Shown: positions 29,911 to 38,194, counted from the stretch's first letter. The stretch: DNA of 64,000 bases from Enterobacter sp. JBIWA008 (GCF_019968765.1 NZ_CP074149.1:2852001-2916000); one strand, 5' to 3'. Notes: generated by a model from the letters alone, not told the origin. Made by a program: numbers and translations.

Positions 29911-31629
29911 TTAACGCATAACGATAAGGCGATCGGAACCCGCCGGTAACCCGTCAGGTTTCACATTCTCCAGACGCAGCACGTTACCCATAATCTCGCT
30001 GAAGACAGGCGCGGAAACGGCACCGCCGTAGTAGGCCCCATTTTGCGGATCGTTAATGACCACTACCAGGGCAAATCGCGGATCGCTGGCAGGCGCAACG
30101 CCGGCAGTATAGGCGACGTATTTATCGACGTACTTCCCGCTGTCGTCAATTTTCTTCGCCGTACCGGTTTTCACCGCTACCCGGTAATCTCGAACGGCGG
30201 CCTTAACGCCCCCACCGCCGGGCAGCGCAACGCTCTCCATCATGTGCTCCACCTCGTGCGCAATCTCTTCCGGCATAACGCGGTGCCCGATAACGGGTGG
30301 ATCGATACGCGTAATTGAGAGAGGTCGCTCGAGCCCGAAGCCACCGATCGTGGCGTAGACGTGCGCCAGCTGGAGTGGCGTCACCATCAGCCCGTAGCCG
30401 AAGGCAAAGGTCGCGCGATCGAGCTGGCTCCAGTATTTACGATTTGGCAACAGCCCCGCGCTCTCGCCCGTTAAGCCGAGCCCCGTATTTGTGCCAAACC
30501 CAAAGTTTCTATAGGTATCAATAAGATGCTGGACAGGCATTGCCAGAGAAAGTCGGGAAACGCCGGTGTCGCTCGATTTTTGCAGGATCCCAGTCATCGT
30601 CAGTTCAGGATAATAGCCCACATCGCGGATACGATGTCCGTCGAGGGTATACGGGTGAGTGTCAATCACGCTGTCCGGCTGAACCAGCCCCTGCTGCAGG
30701 GCCGTCATCAGCACCAGCGGCTTGACCGTCGAACCCGGTTCGAACGTATCGCTGATCGCACGGTTGCGAAAATCGTTTATCGTCGCACCTTCCCGGTTGT
30801 TGGGGTTGAAATCCGGATAGCTCGCCATGGCGAGGATTTCCCCGGTTTGGATATTAATTAGCACCGATGCCCCAGACTCGGCCTTGTTCCAGGCCACGGC
30901 ATTATCGAGCGCATCTTCGGTGATGGTTTGCAGCCGCTCGTCGATACTTAACTGGATATTATGCGCCGGTGCGGGCGCCACTTCCGTCAGGTTTTCAACC
31001 ACGCGTCCGTAGCGGTCTTCCCTAACCTGTCGCATACCCGCCTTGCCGGTCAGCTGCGCATTGAAGCTTTTTTCCACGCCTTCAATGCCCTGCCCGTCAA
31101 TATTGGTGAAGCCAATCAGGTTCGCAGCCACATGGCCGGCAGGGTAAAAACGGCGGGATTCATCGCGCAAGTTGATGCCGGGCAGATTCAGTTTATCGAT
31201 CCACTTTGCCTGTGCAGGATCGACCTGACGGGCAAGATAAATAAAACGCCCCTGTGGGTTGGCGTTGATTCGCGCCGAGAGCGTGCCGAGGGAGAGATGC
31301 AACGCACTGGCCAGCGCCTGCCAGCGTTCATCAAGGCCGACGCCCCCTTTTGCCAGCACCGTTTTAGGATCGGCCCAGACGGCCCGGACGGGCACGCTCA
31401 CCGCCAGGGGGCAGCCTTCGCGATCCATTATCATGCCGCGCGGCGCATCAATCGACAGCTGGCGCAGGGAGCGCATATCTTCCTGCTTCACCAGATTATC
31501 AGGCTTGATGATTTGCAGCCATGCAACGCGGCCCAGCAAAAAAGCCAGACTACAAAAAATAGCTAAACAGAGCAGCACAAAACGCGCTGGCGTGAAATTG
31601 CCAGCGGTCGTTATCAATTTATTCTTCAC
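29911..31629 (-). CDS. FtsI-like class B penicillin-binding protein (PBP3SAL-like)
   Basis: Second, FtsI-like septal peptidoglycan transpeptidase, absent from this place in E. coli K-12. It is 572 residues with one N-terminal membrane helix (about 15-40), a pedestal domain (about 60-220) and the transpeptidase domain. The active serine is S300 in FEPGSTVK and the third motif is KTGT at 487-490. The second motif reads SSD (352-354), where E. coli FtsI has SSN. The location next to rlmA and cspC is that of Salmonella PBP3SAL, an acid-adapted division enzyme, so I infer orthology. The start is GTG 31629, with GGGG 5 bases upstream; a TTG at 31653 is an alternative. Activity is likely, but the altered motif needs testing. 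Confidence 0.9.
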   Translation of the reverse strand: MKNKLITTAGNFTPARFVLLCLAIFCSLAFLLGRVAWLQIIKPDNLVKQEDMRSLRQLSIDAPRGMIMDREGCPLAVSVPVRAVWADPKTVLAKGGVGLDERWQALASALHLSLGTLSARINANPQGRFIYLARQVDPAQAKWIDKLNLPGINLRDESRRFYPAGHVAANLIGFTNIDGQGIEGVEKSFNAQLTGKAGMRQVREDRYGRVVENLTEVAPAPAHNIQLSIDERLQTITEDALDNAVAWNKAESGASVLINIQTGEILAMASYPDFNPNNREGATINDFRNRAISDTFEPGSTVKPLVLMTALQQGLVQPDSVIDTHPYTLDGHRIRDVGYYPELTMTGILQKSSDTGVSRLSLAMPVQHLIDTYRNFGFGTNTGLGLTGESAGLLPNRKYWSQLDRATFAFGYGLMVTPLQLAHVYATIGGFGLERPLSITRIDPPVIGHRVMPEEIAHEVEHMMESVALPGGGGVKAAVRDYRVAVKTGTAKKIDDSGKYVDKYVAYTAGVAPASDPRFALVVVINDPQNGAYYGGAVSAPVFSEIMGNVLRLENVKPDGLPAGSDRLIVMR

Positions 31630-31774
31630 CTGAACCCCAGGACCGTTAAACAACGCCCTGATTTAACGGGAAAAGATGGGTTTAAGGTGGCAAAACAGTG
31701 CTACTAACCTCGCAGCTTTGCAACAAGTTACTAACAAGACCGCGAATGGTAATATTTTGAAAGATAAGAGACAT

Positions 31775-31801
31775 AAAAAAGCCCCGCGTTATGCGAGGCT
31801 T
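31775..31801 (-). terminator. cspC terminator
   Basis: On the minus strand the stem AGCCTCGC/GCGGGGCT (one G-U pair) with a short loop is followed by six T, about 50 bases after the cspC stop. Confidence 0.85.
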
Positions 31802-31848
31802 TATGTCTGAGATTGAAGTGCTAAGCGCTCCAGTCAGCAGCGGTTCGA

Positions 31849-32058
31849 TCAGATAGCAGTTACGTTAACTGCAGCTGGGCCTTTCTGGCCGTCCTGAATT
31901 TCGAACTCAACGTTCTGGCCTTCAGCCAGAGTTTTGAAGCCGTTACCCTGGATTGCAGAGAAGTGTACGAACACGTCTTTGCTGCCGTCAGCAGGAGTAA
32001 TGAAACCAAAACCTTTAGACTCGTTGAACCACTTAACTTGACCTTTAATCTTTGCCAT
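31849..32058 (-). CDS. cspC: Cold-shock-family RNA-binding protein CspC
   Basis: Constitutive CspA-family protein that binds single-stranded RNA, acts as an antiterminator and stabilises stress mRNAs. The 69 residues appear identical to E. coli CspC, with RNP1 (KGFGFI) and RNP2 (VFVHF). AAGGA lies 9 bases before the ATG. It follows yobF by 26 bases, and the two are co-transcribed in E. coli. Confidence 0.97.
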
Positions 32059-32084
32059 TTTGCAAAATTCCTTAGAGTGTTTTC

Positions 32085-32216
32085 TTAGCCCGCAGGCATT
32101 AACTGAGATAAAACTGAGACATTACTGCATGAGGCACTAATATAAGGTTCGGCAGAGAAGCGGTATTCAACGACAACGTGTTTACTCAGGACTTCTTTAC
32201 TGAAAATGCCACACAT
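32085..32216 (-). CDS. yobF: Small stress protein YobF (altered C-terminus)
   Basis: Short protein encoded in the yobF-cspC mRNA; in E. coli it is post-transcriptionally induced by stress and has no known molecular role. The 43-residue product starts [20 protein letters not shown] and follows E. coli YobF to residue 37 (NVSVLS), then ends QLMPAG. The E. coli-like tail CLRAKKT is present in the next frame, ending at 32072, so a single-base difference near 32095-32105 has changed the end. The ATG has GAGGT about 12 bases upstream. It is too short for routine ORF calling. Confidence 0.85.
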
Positions 32217-32249
32217 AAACAGAACTGTACCTCGTTTGACCCAAAACGT

Positions 32250-32278
32250 GTTATCACACACTATGTTTAATATGGCAA
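32250..32278 (-). promoter_or_regulatory. Candidate yobF-cspC promoter
   Basis: On the minus strand TTGCCA, a 17-base spacer and GATAAC form a sigma-70-like promoter about 34 bases upstream of the yobF ATG. The remaining AT-rich stretch 32279-32741 shows no gene or strong hairpin that I can support. Confidence 0.45.
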
Positions 32279-32741
32279 GCCATTTTTAAACATGTCTCGA
32301 TCCGCCGCACAAATTCGAACAGTGCCTGTCAGGTTTTGCACAATTATGCGCATCACGTGCAGACAGCTCTGCTGCGTAACAAAGACCAAGCGTTGCTTGC
32401 ACAAGCGCTGTAATCTAAGACTTTTTTAACATAGCTCAATCATTACGAACCGTCCAGCAACAAGGAAAAGAAATCTTGCGCCTTGATTGAGTTAGAACAA
32501 TTTGTGAAAACTTATGCTTAAATCATTGTAACGCGACCAAATTGTTTCAGAGGAAAAACACTGTTAAAAAACAGCTTCCGTCTGTATTAAAATGCACCAG
32601 TTAATAAACAGCGTTATGCACCAAAATAATGAAATTTTTATGACTCTGCATCAAAAGAAGGCAAGCAAAACGTTTCGATAAAAATAAAACATTTCTGCGA
32701 GCGTTTACATCAAGAATATATGCAACAATTTATCGCTTCGT

Positions 32742-33731
32742 TTATAAGGATAAATATTCACCAACTTTCAGTATCCTGAAAGAATGATTAACTGGTGCTA
32801 AATTATTTAGCGCGTCAGTTAACTCCCGCACAGGTTCATCCAGGGCTTCATCTGCCAGTTCAAACACGCCCCAGTGAATGGGGAACGCCAGAGGGCAACC
32901 CAGCTGCTGCCACAATGCCACCGCAGATTGCGGATCCATATGATGGACAGCCATGAACCATCGTGGGGAATAGGCACCTATCGGTAACGCGGCAGCATCG
33001 ATATGGCCCAGGCGTTCAGGTATCAACAGCAGCTCGGGCGAATACCCCGTATCACCGCTGAACCAGAAACGATGATGTCGACCTTCCATAACCCAGCCGC
33101 ACCATAATGAGCGATTGCGGTTCCATGGCGTGCGCATACTCCAGTGCTGTGCCGGTACGGCGCTCAGCGTCATCCCCTGCCAGGTGAAGCTCTGCCACCA
33201 GTCGAGCTCAACCACGCGTTTTGCGCCCCGGCGGCGAAACCAGCCGGCCAGTCCCAGCGGAACAAAAAAACTGACATCGGGGAAGCGTTTGAGAATACGG
33301 CGAATGGTGGCATCATCAAGATGATCGTAATGATTATGGGAGATGACGACTGCATCAAGCTGATGAAGTTGATCGACTGACAGCGCAGGAGGCGTTTTGC
33401 GCTGTGGTCCCAGGAAAGGCAGTGGAGATGCGCGTCGTGAAAACACCGGATCGGTAAGGATGATATTGCCGTCCAGCTGCAGCAACACGCTCGCGTGTCC
33501 GAGCCACCACACCCCATCTTCATGAGATTGCGTAAGCTCTACAGGTTGCCACCAATGTTGAATAAAGTCTTCATAACCCAGCGCGGGCGGCTTTGGAAAA
33601 CCGGCCTCTTTACGCGCTTTACGCCAACGGTCAAGGTCGCCGGGTTGATGTCCGACAGGAGTGGTATTACGAAAACCGTCCGGGGTGTGATGTTTCAGGG
33701 AGGGGTCATACCAGGGATTTTTCCAGACCAC
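32742..33731 (-). CDS. MBL-fold metallohydrolase (NAPE-PLD / UlaG-like)
   Basis: Cytoplasmic metallo-beta-lactamase-fold hydrolase of the COG2220 group that includes N-acyl-phosphatidylethanolamine phospholipase D. It has 329 residues. WWLGHASVLLQLDGNIILTD opens the fold. The di-zinc motif is SHNHYDHLD (HxHxDH), followed by the histidine of VPAQHWSMRTPWNRN, the aspartate of WFSGDTGYSPE and the final histidine of FPIHWGVF. All metal ligands are present, so it should be active; its substrate is unknown. No gene stands here in E. coli K-12. The start is GTG 33731 with GGGAGG upstream; GTG 33737 is an alternative. It is 23 bases downstream of yebO. Confidence 0.88.
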   Translation of the reverse strand: MVWKNPWYDPSLKHHTPDGFRNTTPVGHQPGDLDRWRKARKEAGFPKPPALGYEDFIQHWWQPVELTQSHEDGVWWLGHASVLLQLDGNIILTDPVFSRRASPLPFLGPQRKTPPALSVDQLHQLDAVVISHNHYDHLDDATIRRILKRFPDVSFFVPLGLAGWFRRRGAKRVVELDWWQSFTWQGMTLSAVPAQHWSMRTPWNRNRSLWCGWVMEGRHHRFWFSGDTGYSPELLLIPERLGHIDAAALPIGAYSPRWFMAVHHMDPQSAVALWQQLGCPLAFPIHWGVFELADEALDEPVRELTDALNNLAPVNHSFRILKVGEYLSL

Positions 33732-33754
33732 AGCCACCTCCCAGCATAAAAAGA

Positions 33755-34045
33755 TTAACGCTCAGCCACCAGGCGGATAAAGTCATCTTCGTCTTTGTTA
33801 TCTTCAGCGACCGCGTCTTTCGGCACGTCTTTCTCTTCCGGTTCGTTAGCCTCACACAGACGGCGTAGCAGCGCATTCTGACGTTTTTGCTGATCGAGCA
33901 GCGCTTCCAGCAGTTCAATCTGCTCGTTAGTCCGGGAACTGGCGCGGTTCACGAAAAACCAAATGACCAGACCCACAAGCAGAACAACCAAAGAAATCAT
34001 CAGGGATGCCATATTCAGCAGCCCTGAATTCAGTAACTCACCCAT
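33755..34045 (-). CDS. yebO: Small membrane protein YebO
   Basis: Conserved 96-residue single-pass inner-membrane protein, function unknown. The hydrophobic segment is at about residues 12-31 (ASLMISLVVLLVGLVIWFFV). A likely coiled coil follows (NEQIELLEALLDQQKRQNALLRRL, given here as positions 40-63) and a charged acidic tail ends RLVAER as in E. coli. It lies downstream of mgrB in the same orientation. Confidence 0.9.
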   Translation of the reverse strand: MGELLNSGLLNMASLMISLVVLLVGLVIWFFVNRASSRTNEQIELLEALLDQQKRQNALLRRLCEANEPEEKDVPKDAVAEDNKDEDDFIRLVAER

Positions 34046-34119
34046 TTCACCACCTCAATAAAAACGTCTATTTTACCACTGGCGCGGAGGAAGGAAATCA
34101 CCTTGAGAAAAAATGCGTA

Positions 34120-34263
34120 TTACCACGGAATAAACTTATTGATTGCGCAAACGCCGCTAAAAAACTGTACATCCTGATCGCACATCACATTGATCGTCTG
34201 CGTCCATAACACCACGCACGCTATCAGCACGATAATCAGAATTACCCAGCGTATTTTTTTCAC
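34120..34263 (-). CDS. mgrB: PhoQ inhibitor MgrB
   Basis: Small bitopic inner-membrane peptide that binds PhoQ and damps PhoPQ signalling; its loss causes polymyxin resistance in clinical enterics. It is 47 residues, starting [10 protein letters not shown] and ending AINKFIPW. The membrane helix is about residues 7-24. The functionally required C28 and C39, together with W6, C16 and G37, are all present, so this copy is intact. The start is GTG 34263, as in E. coli, with GGAG upstream. It is divergent from yobH; a PhoP-box-like repeat lies about 50 bases upstream. Confidence 0.95.
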   Translation of the reverse strand: MKKIRWVILIIVLIACVVLWTQTINVMCDQDVQFFSGVCAINKFIPW

Positions 34264-34312
34264 TCCACACTCCGTCTAAAAACCTGATGTTACAAGGTTA
34301 TCACGCATATCT

Positions 34313-34329
34313 TAAACAAGGACTAACTG
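34313..34329 (-). promoter_or_regulatory. Candidate PhoP box of mgrB
   Basis: On the minus strand CAGTTA-N5-TGTTTA fits the PhoP box (G/T)GTTTA-N5-(G/T)GTTTA, with a perfect second half and a weak first half. A -10-like GATAAC follows 10 bases later, which is the usual spacing. Confidence 0.5.
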
Positions 34330-34425
34330 TACCGCCATCGCGCTTTTTTTCAGAATCGTGCACTTGTTTCATCGTATAAATCATTTACGCTAGCTTTATG
34401 ATAACAAAGACAAAAGAGGTTAATG

Positions 34426-34665
34426 ATGCGCTTCATCATTCGAACAATTATTGCACTCGCCATCGTCTGGATTGGCCTTCTGCTCACGGGGTACGGTGTG
34501 CTCGTGGGAAGCACCGAGAACGCTGCCGGCTTAGGGATTCAATGTAAATATTTAACGGCACAGGGTATGAGCACTGCGCAATATCTGCATACTGAGAGCG
34601 GGATCGTTGGCTTAACCCACTGTCCTGTCCTGCGTAAGACATCCGTCGTGATTGATAATGGCTAA
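34426..34665 (+). CDS. yobH: Small exported or membrane protein YobH
   Basis: A 79-residue conserved protein of unknown function, with an N-terminal hydrophobic segment (about 5-28, TIIALAIVWIGLLLTGYGVL) that acts as a signal anchor or uncleaved signal, then a soluble part with two cysteines (QCKYLTAQG, THCPVLRK) that may pair in the periplasm. Of two adjacent ATGs the second (34426) has AGAGGT at 5 bases and gives the E. coli length. It is divergent from mgrB. Confidence 0.9.
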   Translation: MRFIIRTIIALAIVWIGLLLTGYGVLVGSTENAAGLGIQCKYLTAQGMSTAQYLHTESGIVGLTHCPVLRKTSVVIDNG

Positions 34666-34694
34666 TCAGTCGGTTAAATAACTTACACAAAAAT

Positions 34695-34718
34695 GCCGCA
34701 AAAGATGCGGCGTTTTTT
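34695..34718 (+). terminator. yobH terminator
   Basis: GCCGCA-AAAGA-TGCGGC followed by GTTTTTT, 30 bases after the yobH stop. It sits just past the kdgR stop on the other strand. Confidence 0.75.
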
Positions 34719-34731
34719 ATGCGAGAAGAGA

Positions 34732-35523
34732 TTAAAACGGGTAGTCGTGATAACCCATCTGTTCAGAAATCTTACGTGCGGCAGTGTGCAGAATTGCCAC
34801 ATACTCATGCAGACGCTCTTCGGAGAAGCGTAAGGTTGGGAAGGAGATACTTAAGCCCGCGATCACCACGCCAAAACGGTCAAACACCGGAACGCCGATG
34901 CAGCGCAGCCCCTCTTCCTGCTCTTGGTTATCTTCGCCATACCCCTGCTCGCGTACGCGATCGAGCACGTTTAACAGCGCGTCCGTGCTGATAATGGTTC
35001 GTGAAGTACTTTGCTTGTATTCCACGCCTTCGAGGATCTGTTTCACTTCCTCACGATCGCGCCACGCCAGCAGAACCTTACCAATGGCGGTACTGTAGAG
35101 CGGGTTACGACGACCAATGCGCGAGTACATGCGCAGATTGTACATGGAGTCGATTTTATGGATGTAAACAATGCTGTTTACATCCAGCGCACCGAGATGG
35201 ATGGTCTCTTTAGTCAGACGAGAGATTTCGCGCATCTGAATATCAGCGCTGCGGATCAGGTCAACATTTTGTAGTGCACGGGCACCCAGCTCAAACAGCT
35301 TCAGCGTCAGAGAGTATTTTTCAGATTCTCCTTCCTGGGCAACGTAGCCCAGCGACTTCATGGTTTGTAAAAAGCGATATACGGTGCTTTTAGACATCAT
35401 CACGCGCTGCGACAACTCTGTAATACCTATTTCACGCTCTTCCCCCAGCGCCTGTAAGATGCCAAACACCTTCAGCACGGAAGAAACAGAATCTGGCTGT
35501 TTATCCAAATCCGCAATAGCCAT
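34732..35523 (-). CDS. kdgR: KDG regulon repressor KdgR
   Basis: IclR-family repressor of genes for uptake and breakdown of 2-keto-3-deoxygluconate and related hexuronates, released by KDG. It has 263 residues. An N-terminal winged helix-turn-helix is present (about 20-75, ITELSQRVMMSKSTVYRFLQ), followed by the IclR effector domain with DVNSIVYIHKIDS. Its regulon includes eda in E. coli, which lies 22 kb to the right here. It is divergent from the MFS gene yebQ across 258 bases. Confidence 0.95.
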   Translation of the reverse strand: MAIADLDKQPDSVSSVLKVFGILQALGEEREIGITELSQRVMMSKSTVYRFLQTMKSLGYVAQEGESEKYSLTLKLFELGARALQNVDLIRSADIQMREISRLTKETIHLGALDVNSIVYIHKIDSMYNLRMYSRIGRRNPLYSTAIGKVLLAWRDREEVKQILEGVEYKQSTSRTIISTDALLNVLDRVREQGYGEDNQEQEEGLRCIGVPVFDRFGVVIAGLSISFPTLRFSEERLHEYVAILHTAARKISEQMGYHDYPF

Positions 35524-35688
35524 CTACCACCTCATAGAGAGTGTTTTATAAAAATCAGAACCTGTTTTTATTATAAGTTCCCGTCATGTCACCTGCAATC
35601 AATCCGCGTTTACTTCGTTACAAATCTGCGACATATCTCAGCTGTAACAGTGCTAAAATAGTTATCATGAGAATAATTTCACGCTGAG

Positions 35689-35712
35689 CTTTTTTAATCT
35701 TAATTAAAAAAG
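35689..35712. repeat. AT-rich perfect palindrome at the yebQ 5' end
   Basis: CTTTTTTAAT and ATTAAAAAAG are perfect 10-base inverted arms around CTTA. The right arm overlaps the region where homology to YebQ begins. It could be a regulator site or a weak hairpin; its partner is unknown. Confidence 0.5.
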
Positions 35713-35781
35713 ACCCTTTCCGATGGTCTGCCTTTACCCCAGCGGTATGGCGCTATAGCCACCATCATTATCGGTATCTCA

Positions 35782-37077
35782 ATGGCCGTGCTTGACGGCG
35801 CAATCGCGAACGTTGCCCTGCCAACCATCGCGAGCGATCTGCATGCCTCTCCCGCCAGTTCGATATGGATAGTGAACGCCTACCAGATTGCAATTGTGGT
35901 TTCCCTGCTCTCGTTCTCTTTCCTGGGCGATATGTTCGGTTACCGTCGGGTGTATCAGTGCGGTCTGGCGGTTTTCACCTTCACGTCCTTGTTATGCGCC
36001 CTTTCAGATTCACTGCATACCCTGACGCTTGCCCGCATTGCGCAAGGTTTTGGCGGCGCGGCGCTCATGAGCGTAAACACCGCGTTGATCCGCTTAATTT
36101 ATCCGCAGCGTCATCTGGGGCGCGGCATGGGGATAAACTCGTTTATTGTTGCCGTCTCTTCCGCCGCCGGGCCAACCATAGCGGCGGCGATCCTTTCCGT
36201 TGCGTCATGGCAATGGCTGTTCGCCATTAACGTGCCGCTGGGCATTGTCGCTGTATTCTTTGCGCTGCGCTTTCTGCCTGCTAACGGTCCCAAAAGCACC
36301 ATGCCGCGCTTCGATATGGCGAGTGCGGTGATGAATGCCCTGACCTTTGGCCTGCTGATTACGGCGCTGAGCGGCTTTGCGCAAGGACAGTCTCTGATGC
36401 TTACCGGCGCGGAGCTCATCGCCCTGCTGGCGATCGGCTTCTTCTTTGTTCGCCGTCAGCTCACTCTCCCTGTGCCTTTATTGCCAGTCGATTTGCTGCG
36501 TATCCCCCTCTTTTCCCTCTCCATTTGCACCTCTGTCTGCTCGTTCTGCGCTCAGATGCTGGCCCTGGTTTCTTTGCCCTTCTTCCTGCAAAGCGCGATC
36601 GGCCGTTCAGAAGTGGAGACCGGCCTGCTGTTAACCCCGTGGCCGCTGGCGACAATGGTGATGGCCCCGCTGGCAGGTTACTTAATTGAACGCGTCCATG
36701 CCGGATTACTGGGAGCATTGGGGCTGGCGGTAATGGCGACAGGACTTTTCGCGCTGGCTCTGCTACCGTCATCGCCAACCGATCTGGACATCATCTGGCG
36801 CATGATCCTGTGCGGCGCGGGGTTTGGCCTGTTCCAGTCGCCTAACAACCACACCATTATCACTTCTGCCCCCCGTGATCGCAGCGGAGGTGCCAGCGGC
36901 ATGTTGGGGACCGCGCGCCTTCTGGGACAAAGCAGCGGCGCAGCGCTGGTCGCCCTGATGTTTAACCTCGCTGGACAAAACGGTAACCATGTTGCGCTTC
37001 TCACCGCAGGTGCCCTTGCCTCCCTCGCGGCGGTCGTCAGCGGCCTGCGGGTGACCCAGCCCAGGATTCAGGCATAA
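35782..37077 (+). CDS. yebQ: MFS multidrug-type transporter YebQ (5' end uncertain)
   Basis: Inner-membrane major facilitator of the drug:H+ antiporter type (14-TM-like). From the ATG at 35782 there are 431 residues with FLGDMFGYRRVYQCGL (motif A) and SSAAGPTIAAAILS. E. coli YebQ is about 457 residues. Codons 35707-35781 here read in frame as a clear match to its first 25 residues (DGLPLPQRYGAI and the start of helix 1). That stretch has no ATG, GTG or TTG before an in-frame TAA at 35701. The given start would cut the first membrane helix, so the gene either uses a rare start or is damaged. Confidence 0.75.
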   Translation: MAVLDGAIANVALPTIASDLHASPASSIWIVNAYQIAIVVSLLSFSFLGDMFGYRRVYQCGLAVFTFTSLLCALSDSLHTLTLARIAQGFGGAALMSVNTALIRLIYPQRHLGRGMGINSFIVAVSSAAGPTIAAAILSVASWQWLFAINVPLGIVAVFFALRFLPANGPKSTMPRFDMASAVMNALTFGLLITALSGFAQGQSLMLTGAELIALLAIGFFFVRRQLTLPVPLLPVDLLRIPLFSLSICTSVCSFCAQMLALVSLPFFLQSAIGRSEVETGLLLTPWPLATMVMAPLAGYLIERVHAGLLGALGLAVMATGLFALALLPSSPTDLDIIWRMILCGAGFGLFQSPNNHTIITSAPRDRSGGASGMLGTARLLGQSSGAALVALMFNLAGQNGNHVALLTAGALASLAAVVSGLRVTQPRIQA

Positions 37078-37111
37078 AAAAAGCCGGGCGGAGTGTTCTC
37101 CTGCCCGGCTT
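37075..37111. terminator. Terminator between yebQ and htpX
   Basis: AAGCCGGGCGGAG pairs with CTCCTGCCCGGCTT (one bulge). On the minus strand it is followed by seven T, making it a strong htpX terminator. On the plus strand the T tail is poor. Confidence 0.85.
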
Positions 37112-37127
37112 ATTAGAATTCTTAGCG

Positions 37128-38009
37128 TTACTTCAGGTATTCCCCACTGCGCAGCGCTTCGATACGTTTATCCAGCGGCGGGTGAGACATAAACAGCTCG
37201 CTCAGCGATTTGGATTTACCGTTAATGCAGAAGGCCATCATGCTGTTCGCTTCCTGCGGCTCGTAACTGGTTTTCAGGCGCTGCAGCGCGGCAATCATCT
37301 TCTCACGACCAACCAGTTTCGCCGAGCCGGCATCCGCGTGGAATTCACGGTGGCGGGAGAACCACATGGTGATGATGCTGGCCAGAATACCGAATACCAG
37401 TTCCAGAACCATCGAAACGGCGAAGTAGATCAGCGGATTGCCGTTGCTCTCTTCTCCTTCGTCGCGGTTGCCACCCATAAAGCCTGCCGCAATCTGCGCC
37501 AGAATACGGGAGATGAAGATCACGAAGGTGTTCACCACGCCCTGAATCAGGGTCATCGTCACCATGTCACCGTTGGCGATATGGCTGATTTCGTGAGCAA
37601 TAACCGCTTCGGCTTCGTCACGGCTCATGTTCTGAAGCAATCCGGTGCTGACAGCAACCAGTGACGCATCGCGACGGGCGCCCGTGGCGAAAGCGTTAAT
37701 GTCCGGGGCATGGTATATCGCCACCTGCGGCATGGCGATCCCGGCCTGACGGGATTGCTGAGCCACCGTATTCATCAGCCACTGTTCCATATCGTTACGC
37801 GGCTGTTCAATAACCTCACCACCTACCGATTTCAGTGCCATCCACTTCGACATCAGCAGGGAGATGAACGAGCCACCAAAACCAAACAGCAGCGCCATAA
37901 TCAACAGACCCTGAACGCTGCTCGACTGAATTCCTGTCAGGCTTAGCACGAGCCCGAAAACCACCATGACCGCCAGGTTGGTGAGCAGGAAGAGCGCGAT
38001 TCGCATCAT
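37128..38009 (-). CDS. htpX: Membrane zinc protease HtpX
   Basis: Inner-membrane M48 metalloprotease for quality control of membrane proteins, working with FtsH. It has 293 residues, the E. coli length. Two N-terminal membrane helices are present (about 4-24, 34-52). The zinc motif HEISH lies near residue 139, with the third ligand glutamate further on near [21 protein letters not shown]. Two further hydrophobic segments lie at about 158-178 and 195-215. GAGGTAAAAAG forms the ribosome site before the double ATG. E. coli htpX is Cpx-controlled; I could not identify an independent operator. Confidence 0.96.
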   Translation of the reverse strand: MMRIALFLLTNLAVMVVFGLVLSLTGIQSSSVQGLLIMALLFGFGGSFISLLMSKWMALKSVGGEVIEQPRNDMEQWLMNTVAQQSRQAGIAMPQVAIYHAPDINAFATGARRDASLVAVSTGLLQNMSRDEAEAVIAHEISHIANGDMVTMTLIQGVVNTFVIFISRILAQIAAGFMGGNRDEGEESNGNPLIYFAVSMVLELVFGILASIITMWFSRHREFHADAGSAKLVGREKMIAALQRLKTSYEPQEANSMMAFCINGKSKSLSELFMSHPPLDKRIEALRSGEYLK

Positions 38010-38160
38010 AATTTTCTTTTTACCTCAGTTTAACAAAACGCACTATGCGATTACCCACATCGTATGGGTATTGCGGCTATTTTCAAGCATCCGGCGGGCG
38101 TAAGTCACCAGAAAGACACAACTTTACACAATTGGAATCTGGCTGACGGAAGGATGCAGA

Positions 38161-38194
38161 ACAAAAAGAAACAGGCACAATTGCTTGTGCCTGT
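38161..38194 (-). terminator. prc terminator
   Basis: Stem ACAGGCACAA/TTGTGCCTGT with a 4-base loop, followed on the minus strand by TTCTTTTTGT, 8 bases after the prc stop. Confidence 0.85.

Noticed and set aside
38019..38033. CpxR-box-like TTAAA-N5-GTAAA before htpX
   Set aside because: It overlaps the ribosome site (GAGGTAAA) 10-24 bases before the ATG, too close for an activator site, so the match is most likely chance.
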